The translations under genes and the position numbers were made by a program. Source: DASCQC01 sp036012865 (GTDB lineage Bacteria; Pseudomonadota; Gammaproteobacteria; Comchoanobacterales; Comchoanobacteraceae). From it: 12,180 nt of DNA. Of this stretch, positions 6,771 through 12,180 are shown piece after piece (position 1 is the stretch's first letter; each line of letters opens with the position of its first letter). Where the stretch lies: the NCBI GenBank assembly GCA_036012865.1, contig DASCQC010000002.1, forward strand, positions 1-12,180, given 5' to 3'. The notes under the pieces are model-generated. The model had not been told where the DNA came from and did not search any database. It worked only from the letters and a program-made list of their open reading frames with translations.

Positions 6771-7865
6771 TTATTTTTTCTGTTGGTTGTTGTCTTTGGA
6801 TTCTTGAAGAAATTTATATAGCAAAGATAAGCCACTACTTTTGGATTCAGGGCATATAAGTTGTTCAAGTTCAAGAGAGTGAGGGTTTTTATGTTTGTAT
6901 CTTTTTAATGGGTTTAGTTTGTGAATGGAGGGAGTTTTTTTATGAAATTGCTCGACTAAACTTGATGGGCTTGGAATCGTTTGATCACCTTCAGGGTGGC
7001 TTATAATAATTAAATTTTCTTGTAATAAATCCTTGGCTATGTGGGTGATGCTCATGTTCATTTTAAAGCGCTTTAGTACAAAATAGCAGGTTTTTTTTAT
7101 CATTAGTTGAGTGAATTGAATGCCATAAGGAGTATACACAAGAATTCCATAGGAAACTAATCCTAACGGCAGAATGAATAAGGGGCTAATAACAATACTA
7201 GACAGGAGTGTTGTGATGGCTAGTGCAATGCCTAAAATCAAATGATAGGGAGCCCATTGCGAAGCCACGCTAGAGGTAGAATCAAAGGATGCATGAATAA
7301 AAACCTTAGGTTTTATTTTATCAATATTTATGAGGTCTTTAGCAATCAATAATGCAATGGCACCCCCTAAAGAGTAGCCATATAAAAATATTCTAGGGGT
7401 ATTGTTATATTTGATTTGATAGTCGTTAATGTGTTGACGAATAGCCCTTATGTGCAGGTTTTTAATTTGTAGTTCATTGATAAATTGGCCGGGAGTTCCA
7501 GCAACACCAGGGTTAAAATAGCTGATAACTTCGACGTTATTGTCATTGCTGATGGTTTTTATTAATTTTCGATAATGAAAAGGTGTTTCAGTATTGCCTG
7601 GGAAAACGAATACGATTGAATCTGATACAGTGTTTTGTTGAGGGTAATGTCCAATCCCAATCAAGCCTTGTAGGGATTTTGGGTTATGAATTAATTGATG
7701 TCTTTGTGAGTCATAGCTAGAAAAACGAGGGTCTTTGAGTGTTTTTTTTAGCCAGTGATGAATTCTATTTGAAAATAGAAACCCTTTCGGATGAATTAAA
7801 CTTAATATCCAGTATTTTAGTTTACTGGTCATGATAGTTTTAATGTCTGATAGTACATTATTCAT
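6771..7865 (-). CDS. Alpha/beta hydrolase with an internal membrane hairpin
   Basis: The 364-residue protein has an alpha/beta-hydrolase core: beta-strand and oxyanion region IVFVFPGNTET (84-94), nucleophile elbow GYSLGG (163-168, Ser165), and candidate acid and base in PEGDQTIP (Asp294) and NPHSLEL (His329). Between the elbow and the acid, residues about 207-249 are almost continuously hydrophobic, enough for two membrane segments in a hairpin, so the enzyme is probably anchored to a membrane and may act on lipids or acyl chains. There is no signal peptide; the N terminus is basic and amphipathic. The start is supported by a purine-rich GAGGG (7872-7876) six bases upstream. The substrate is unknown. 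Lipase/esterase, acyltransferase or secreted effector are all possible; some Legionella effectors are alpha/beta hydrolases, but I cannot assign it to one. It lies downstream of the GT4 gene and may have its own promoter. Confidence 0.85.
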   Translation of the reverse strand: MNNVLSDIKTIMTSKLKYWILSLIHPKGFLFSNRIHHWLKKTLKDPRFSSYDSQRHQLIHNPKSLQGLIGIGHYPQQNTVSDSIVFVFPGNTETPFHYRKLIKTISNDNNVEVISYFNPGVAGTPGQFINELQIKNLHIRAIRQHINDYQIKYNNTPRIFLYGYSLGGAIALLIAKDLINIDKIKPKVFIHASFDSTSSVASQWAPYHLILGIALAITTLLSSIVISPLFILPLGLVSYGILVYTPYGIQFTQLMIKKTCYFVLKRFKMNMSITHIAKDLLQENLIIISHPEGDQTIPSPSSLVEQFHKKTPSIHKLNPLKRYKHKNPHSLELEQLICPESKSSGLSLLYKFLQESKDNNQQKK

Positions 7866-7902
7866 GGTGGTCCCTCTCTTAGATTAAGTATAGTAAATAA
7901 TG

Positions 7903-7908
7903 ATTATA
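7903..7908 (-). promoter_or_regulatory. Possible -10 element for the alpha/beta hydrolase gene
   Basis: A perfect TATAAT occurs on the minus strand in the 65-nt gap between the GT4 stop and the hydrolase ATG. The best -35 at suitable spacing is poor (TTAATC at 7930-7925, 16-nt spacer). It would give a leader of about 30 nt containing the hydrolase ribosome-binding site. Co-transcription from the GT4 gene remains possible. Confidence 0.35.
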
Positions 7909-7930
7909 TTGCTGGTTTTTTTATGATTAA

Positions 7931-9052
7931 TTATTGGATGATGGATATCCATTGATGGGCAATGAGAGGGGTGTTTAGGTGTTGAGTGGCTTTGGGTGTA
8001 GATTTTTTTAAAGTTTCACGTAATTTGGAATGATTCATGAGTTCTTGTAATTGTGTGCTCATGCTTGCAATGTCGTCAGGTAGGCATAGTTTCAGATAAG
8101 GGGTGAGGTATTCAGGAAATCCTGGGTAGTGAGTGCTTAGAATAGAGCATCCAGAGGATAGGGCTTCTAATAAAATATTGGGAAAACCTTCAATGAGTGA
8201 AGGCAATACAAAAATATCCGTGGTGTTAAGAACTTCGGGAATTTTTTTTGTGGAGCCTAGAAAATGAATTTGTTGGCTGTAAGGTGATTGTTGGGCTATT
8301 TTTTGTAATGAGGGGCGTAAGGGGCCATCTCCGTATAGATTAAGGTTCCAATCAGGGTGTTGTTTTGCGATAGAGATAAAAGCATGAATTAATAAATCAT
8401 GACCTTTTTCAAAGGTCATTCTACCAATGCATGTGATGGTTTGATTGGAGGGGGTAGGTGTTGCAGAGTATAAAGAAAGATCAATGGGGTTTTCAATAAC
8501 ATTGCATGTGAGCTGGGTGTTTTTTTCAAACCAATCAGCAATGTGTTTAGTTTGGACAACAACATGATCTGCGCGTGAATAAAATCGTTTGCGCAATACT
8601 TTATTCGCGACAAGGCTAAGGTCGGTGCGTAGCCATTTTGAATAGCGCCCCAGGGTATGGTCCAGTAAAGGATTACGAAAGTAGCCAGGATGGGTTCTTT
8701 CCGACAGAACCAGTTTATGTTTAAGTGGTAGGCTGGCAAGTGATGCAATGATGTTGGATTCAATCATGAAGCTGATTAACACATCGGGTTGTAGCTCTTT
8801 TAGGGTTTGATGAAGTTTTTTAACTCTTTTTCCTAGTCTATAAAGGCGTTGAACAATGGATAAAGATTCGTTGGGAGTATGGTTTAATGAATGTAAATGA
8901 ATGGAGGGGTTAAGTGGGAAATGAGGCTTAGGTTCGCTGGATAAGGTAATCAGATGCACGTCATGTTGTTTGGCCCATTCATTGCACAGTAACGAAGCAA
9001 CGCGTTCGGCTCCACCAGGGTTAAGGGTTGATATGAAGAAGCATAGTTTCAT
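7931..9052 (-). CDS. Glycosyltransferase family 4 (GT-B fold)
   Basis: This 373-residue cytoplasmic or membrane-peripheral enzyme would transfer a sugar from a nucleotide donor to a lipid-linked or polysaccharide acceptor. The N-terminal domain begins at once with FISTLNPGGAERVAS (6-20), the glycine-rich acceptor-side loop of GT4 enzymes. The C-terminal domain starts at about 205 with GRMTFEKGHDLLIHAF (210-225), whose Arg211 and Lys216 normally contact the donor diphosphate. It continues with LYGDGP (239-244) and the EX7E motif EGFPNILLE (Glu288 and Glu296). Donor and acceptor are not predictable. Its ATG overlaps the stop of the GH3 gene as ATGA (9052-9049), so the two are translationally coupled; no independent Shine-Dalgarno is evident. 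The protein is rich in His, Thr, Pro and Asn, as expected from the strand composition. Confidence 0.92.
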   Translation of the reverse strand: MKLCFFISTLNPGGAERVASLLCNEWAKQHDVHLITLSSEPKPHFPLNPSIHLHSLNHTPNESLSIVQRLYRLGKRVKKLHQTLKELQPDVLISFMIESNIIASLASLPLKHKLVLSERTHPGYFRNPLLDHTLGRYSKWLRTDLSLVANKVLRKRFYSRADHVVVQTKHIADWFEKNTQLTCNVIENPIDLSLYSATPTPSNQTITCIGRMTFEKGHDLLIHAFISIAKQHPDWNLNLYGDGPLRPSLQKIAQQSPYSQQIHFLGSTKKIPEVLNTTDIFVLPSLIEGFPNILLEALSSGCSILSTHYPGFPEYLTPYLKLCLPDDIASMSTQLQELMNHSKLRETLKKSTPKATQHLNTPLIAHQWISIIQ

Positions 9053-10371
9053 GAGTGTATGCTCAAGGTGGGGGCGTTGGGTTCTGTTGAGGTGGTTTTG
9101 TGTGGTTGCGTTGTTGAGGTGGGTAAGCTTTTCCAGTAGGTTTTTCGATTATCTTGGGCTGTTGCAATCATTCTGGTTAGCGGGGCAGGGCTAGCTGGGT
9201 TAAGTTGTTTTTTTACCAGATTGATTAAAATCTTATTCATAACAAGAGCAGGTTGGTGGGTGAGCATGGCGATATCGTGGCCTGAAGCTAAAGAGCGTTC
9301 AATGCGGTGAGCAAGGGTTTCTATGGAGGGCTGATTTGAGACGGTGGGGTCAAATTCAGATAAGGTTCCCATGTTGAGGCAATCGGTAATGATTAGGCTA
9401 TCAGGCAATGATTTTTTTAACGTACCTATGATGTCTTTTCGATAACAGGCCGGCAGGTCGGTTTTTTCTTGATTAAACTCGGGGTAGCAAACATGGTTTG
9501 TCATGATCATAGGTGAATGGATGCCAAGGTAAGGTTCGGCTTCTTTAAGAATATCTTCAGCAGACCTTCTGTCAATGACATGACCTCTTTTATGAGTGTC
9601 TTTTTCGGTTCTTCCGTGACCGGGCCAGTGCTTAGTACATCCGATAAGGCCGTTGGCAGCAAAGGTTTCGAGGATTTTATGAGCACAGATTTCAAGGGTA
9701 TCAATGTTTGAGCTAAACGCCCGTTCCAGCTGAGAAATAATGGGGCAAATTTCATCCTCAATGTCAACGCAGGGTGCAAAATTGATGTCGGCAATATTTC
9801 TTAAATTCTGAACGCAATCTAGAGCATAGGTTTCTAGTTCTTTTAGGCCTTCATGCTTGTTTTTTTCATACTTGATTCCAAGTTCTTTAGCTGAAGGTAG
9901 GCGGGCGAGTGTTTCAATATGTTCTGTTCGTTGGACGTAGCCCCCTTCTTCGTCAATGGCGATAAGAAGGTTTGGGTTAATGCTGAGCACTGAGTTAACA
10001 AAGCTTATCAGTTGTTGATGAATTTTATTTGAATCAAATTGTTGTTGGCATTTATCTAGAGCTACTTGTAGGGTATTGATGGAACGTTGGTTATTGGCTA
10101 GGAAACTAATATTTTCAAGGGTAAGGGTTCGCAGTAATGCTGGAGTGAGTCTTTTATAGCCTAAGTTATTAAGTAGAGTTGTTTGAAATGAAAGATGCTC
10201 TTGAGGTGTGACACGAAGGTCATGAGAAAGGGTTTCTATCGGGTCAGGGTAAATATTTTCTCTAAAAATTACAACGCCTGCAACCCACTCTTTGCCAAGT
10301 TCACTGGATATTAGGTCTGATTCCTCTTCTGATAATGAGGTGCTTTCAAAAGAGATAAAGATACGAGCCAT
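9049..10371 (-). CDS. nagZ: Glycoside hydrolase family 3, NagZ-like beta-N-acetylhexosaminidase with an internal insertion
   Basis: NagZ removes N-acetylglucosamine from GlcNAc-anhydro-muropeptides in the cytoplasm during wall recycling. Counting from MARIF, the protein shows VAGVVIFREN (30-39), DEEGGYVQR (140-148), KHWPGHG (247-253) with the family's DTH dyad (Asp258, His260), and nucleophile Asp330 in ITDCLNMG. All expected catalytic residues are present. With 440 residues it exceeds E. coli NagZ (341): about 75 extra residues lie between the first strand and DEEGG, and a Thr/Ser/Pro-rich tail follows about residue 412. The start at 10371 is chosen because MARIFISFES aligns with the NagZ N terminus and a promoter-like pair (10392-10420) sits just upstream. 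An ATG at 10491 in the same frame would add 40 residues including one hydrophobic segment (membrane anchor or signal), so a longer form is possible. The stop overlaps the GT4 start (ATGA). Confidence 0.88.
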   Translation of the reverse strand: MARIFISFESTSLSEEESDLISSELGKEWVAGVVIFRENIYPDPIETLSHDLRVTPQEHLSFQTTLLNNLGYKRLTPALLRTLTLENISFLANNQRSINTLQVALDKCQQQFDSNKIHQQLISFVNSVLSINPNLLIAIDEEGGYVQRTEHIETLARLPSAKELGIKYEKNKHEGLKELETYALDCVQNLRNIADINFAPCVDIEDEICPIISQLERAFSSNIDTLEICAHKILETFAANGLIGCTKHWPGHGRTEKDTHKRGHVIDRRSAEDILKEAEPYLGIHSPMIMTNHVCYPEFNQEKTDLPACYRKDIIGTLKKSLPDSLIITDCLNMGTLSEFDPTVSNQPSIETLAHRIERSLASGHDIAMLTHQPALVMNKILINLVKKQLNPASPAPLTRMIATAQDNRKTYWKSLPTSTTQPHKTTSTEPNAPTLSIHS

Positions 10372-10391
10372 TATAATCTCACAAAGCAACA

Positions 10392-10420
10392 ATTTTACCA
10401 CACATAAAATGGAGAGTAAA
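10392..10420 (-). promoter_or_regulatory. Sigma-70-type promoter for the nagZ-like/GT4 operon
   Basis: On the minus strand TTTACT (10420-10415, four of six matches to TTGACA) is followed after exactly 17 nt by TAAAAT (10397-10392), with TGG directly before it as an extended -10. Transcription would start near 10385, between the two candidate start codons, with a leader of about 14 nt before the ATG at 10371. This supports the shorter GH3 protein. Confidence 0.5.
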
Positions 10421-10550
10421 CTGAGCATAAGTATGTTAAATGAGGTCGGGTTTGAATGAATTATTTGGTTGATGGAAAGCTTTTTAATCATTAACGGTGG
10501 ATATCACTGAAGAAAATTCATATGGGTAGGGGGTGTGAATAATAAAAATC

Positions 10551-10579
10551 TTGCAATAATTTATGTTTTTTTGTATTAT
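10551..10579 (+). promoter_or_regulatory. Sigma-70-type promoter for the right-edge ORF
   Basis: TTGCAA (10551-10556) and TATTAT (10574-10579) are separated by 17 nt in a very AT-rich stretch. Transcription would start near 10586, about 32 nt before the ATG at 10618. An inverted pair CAATAAT (10554-10560) and ATTATTG (10588-10594) brackets the -10 and could be an operator, though AT-rich DNA often gives such pairs by chance. Confidence 0.5.
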
Positions 10580-10617
10580 TAATCAATATTATTGTTAATT
10601 AAAAATAGAGATACTAA

Positions 10618-12180
10618 ATGTTTTTTAAGTTGATTTTTCATGTTCAAGCAAAGAACTTACCTGATAGTTATATTGAATGTAGCGTCAATTATCATGGTTT
10701 TCCCGAAAAATTTATTAGAGGCCTACAGTTAAGTTATATATACTTAGACAGAATGAAGCAGTCTTTAGGAGATAAAGATCTTTTAACTGTGATGACATCA
10801 CTCAAGCACTTTTATGCATTGAGTGCTTTTAAGGAGATTTCTCCGGCCCTAGAATTGTCAAGGAAGTATGTCATATTTAAAGCAATGCAACAGGCTGCTA
10901 AGAAAGGCAATGTGCATTTTTTTCGGCAATGGGTTATGGGGAATAATTTATTTAACGACCTAAACAAATCAACTATGCCAGTTATGCTAAAGCTCTTGAA
11001 GATGGTTGAAAAGACTGATATCAAAGGGTTTGTGAGTGAGATTTCTACTCAAGGTATCTCGGGTTTATCAAGTGTTCGTTTTTTATTGGAGTCTTTGATC
11101 TGTGTGCAAAAGAAACAAGATAGCTTGCAAAGCTTTTCAGATTTATTCGTTAAACATTGGGATAAGGTGGTAGGTAATGATCGGGTCAACAGTAATAATT
11201 TGGGTGCACTTATTAGACTACTACAAAATAACCCAGAGGAGTGGATGAATGAGGCCGCTCAATTTCATGAGATATATGAATCTTTTGAGCAATATGAGTC
11301 AGGGCATCTTAAAACTATTTTCTACCAAATTTTAAGTTTAAAAGAAGAGCTTTTCGCAGCCCTTAAGTTCCCCATGATTCATCCAATACATATCGATGAA
11401 TTTATTAAAGAATGTCAAGAATCTCGTCAATTTTTCAAGGGGCGAAAGGATGATAGTGACCGTTTGAAGCATAAGCAGGAATTAATCGATGTTTTTTTAC
11501 CGTTACAGAAAATTATTTTGTCTTGTAAGTTCTTGCTTTCAAAAAATTCTTCTGATGAGGTTGTCGGGGAATATTTTGTCACTAAGTACATTCAGGAGTA
11601 TTTTACTTCAGCTGTGAGTAATCATGAAATTCCTGATAATATCCATCTATCCAATATCAATGAAAGAGGTTGGTGGTTTCTTAGTTTACGTAATAATACG
11701 ATTCTTAATCAGTGTTTACAAACCAATGCCTCTTCACTTAAAGGCTGGAGTTTGGAAGAGCTGAGTAGTGATAAGTTAGACTTTATCTTACATCCGAGTG
11801 TCGAAATATTTTTGGAAGGGCCGGATTCAATACTACATTTTTCCAAATTGAATAAGTTCATGGCTAAGGCTATTGCTCCCAAAGATAAAGAGATTCTCAG
11901 GCAAGATCAACTCAGGGAGATGATTCGAGAGAGTAAGCAAAATCTTGGTGCTGAAAAATTGATGCCTATTGTCCATGCCTTTATGGAAGATGAAGCTTTA
12001 TCTCTTTCTAAAATGATTGTTCGTATTCAGTACTTGAATCAATTTTTTGGGACATCTATTTTTGATGTGTTTTATAGTGCGGTTATTGCTAAGAAAAACA
12101 AGCTGATTGATGACAGCTTAGAAAAATGGCAGGCCATGGCTGATCATGAAAGATTTAAGCCTAAAGACCTACAACAAGTG
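10618..12180 (+). CDS. Large hypothetical helical protein, N-terminal part (3' end outside window)
   Basis: I read this frame codon by codon: it opens at ATG 10618 and has no stop through the last base, giving at least 521 residues. A promoter-like pair at 10551-10579 and a weak AGAG seven bases upstream fit the start. I do not recognise the family. The protein appears wholly alpha-helical, with alternating hydrophobic and charged residues like a solenoid, and lacks a signal peptide or membrane segment. One stretch, QQAAKKGNVHFFRQW (91-105), looks like a single ankyrin- or HEAT-like helix pair. Other landmarks are a charged linker near 270-285 and NINERGWWFLSLRN (346-359). No kinase, protease, transferase or nuclease motif is visible in this part, and a catalytic domain could lie beyond the edge. 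Length, lack of family and lone regulation suggest an effector-like or structural protein; that is inference. Confidence 0.8.
   Translation, partial: MFFKLIFHVQAKNLPDSYIECSVNYHGFPEKFIRGLQLSYIYLDRMKQSLGDKDLLTVMTSLKHFYALSAFKEISPALELSRKYVIFKAMQQAAKKGNVHFFRQWVMGNNLFNDLNKSTMPVMLKLLKMVEKTDIKGFVSEISTQGISGLSSVRFLLESLICVQKKQDSLQSFSDLFVKHWDKVVGNDRVNSNNLGALIRLLQNNPEEWMNEAAQFHEIYESFEQYESGHLKTIFYQILSLKEELFAALKFPMIHPIHIDEFIKECQESRQFFKGRKDDSDRLKHKQELIDVFLPLQKIILSCKFLLSKNSSDEVVGEYFVTKYIQEYFTSAVSNHEIPDNIHLSNINERGWWFLSLRNNTILNQCLQTNASSLKGWSLEELSSDKLDFILHPSVEIFLEGPDSILHFSKLNKFMAKAIAPKDKEILRQDQLREMIRESKQNLGAEKLMPIVHAFMEDEALSLSKMIVRIQYLNQFFGTSIFDVFYSAVIAKKNKLIDDSLEKWQAMADHERFKPKDLQQV

Noticed and set aside
10409..10459. 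Sixteen-codon ORF on the + strand starting MESKLSISM.
   Set aside because: No ribosome-binding site, and it is antisense to the nagZ leader; most likely chance.
751..11850. Faint resemblance between the kinase tail (LSELDRWL near residue 253) and the right-edge ORF (LEELSSDKLDFIL near 379), hinting at paralogous tails.
   Set aside because: Only a short L-x-E-L helix pattern is shared, which is expected by chance among helical, AT-rich proteins.
1..12180. CRISPR arrays, tRNA or rRNA genes, insertion sequences, phage or conjugation genes.
   Set aside because: I looked for regular repeats, transposase or integrase motifs and terminal inverted repeats and saw none.

Overview
The window comes from an AT-rich bacterial chromosome, most likely a gammaproteobacterium. 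NagZ-type cell-wall recycling, GalU and a sugar-nucleotide epimerase/amidotransferase pair point to a Gram-negative envelope. The eukaryotic-like kinase at the left edge and the large family-less helical protein at the right edge resemble genes of host-associated Legionellales-type bacteria. That placement is inference; no rRNA or marker gene confirms it. The + strand has a clear excess of G over C whichever strand carries the gene.

Layout: (1) 1-1566, +, 3' part of a protein-kinase-like gene with a long helical, partly ankyrin-like tail. (2) 4526-1585, -, a two-gene operon: UDP-glucuronate 4-epimerase-like SDR, then a glutamine-hydrolysing asparagine-synthase-type amidotransferase overlapping it by 13 nt. 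(3) 4527-4695, divergent control region with a strong extended -10 for the minus-strand operon and a possible 11-codon leader ORF before galU. (4) 4696-6756, +, galU-pgi operon. (5) 7865-6771, -, an alpha/beta hydrolase with a central membrane hairpin. (6) 10371-7931, -, NagZ-like GH3 enzyme translationally coupled (ATGA) to a GT4 glycosyltransferase. (7) 10618 to the right edge, +, a partial ORF of at least 521 codons without a recognisable family. No gene-free stretch exceeds 300 bases. I saw no tRNA, rRNA, CRISPR array, transposase or phage gene.

How it fits together: Pgi interconverts fructose-6-P and glucose-6-P, and GalU makes UDP-glucose from glucose-1-P. An epimerase of this class would turn UDP-glucuronate into UDP-galacturonate, and the amidotransferase may amidate a uronic acid, as its relatives in O-antigen clusters do. 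The GT4 enzyme would transfer one of the sugars. Phosphoglucomutase and UDP-glucose dehydrogenase, needed to join these steps, are not in the window. The core is therefore best read as a precursor and assembly segment for a surface polysaccharide, flanked by two effector-like genes.
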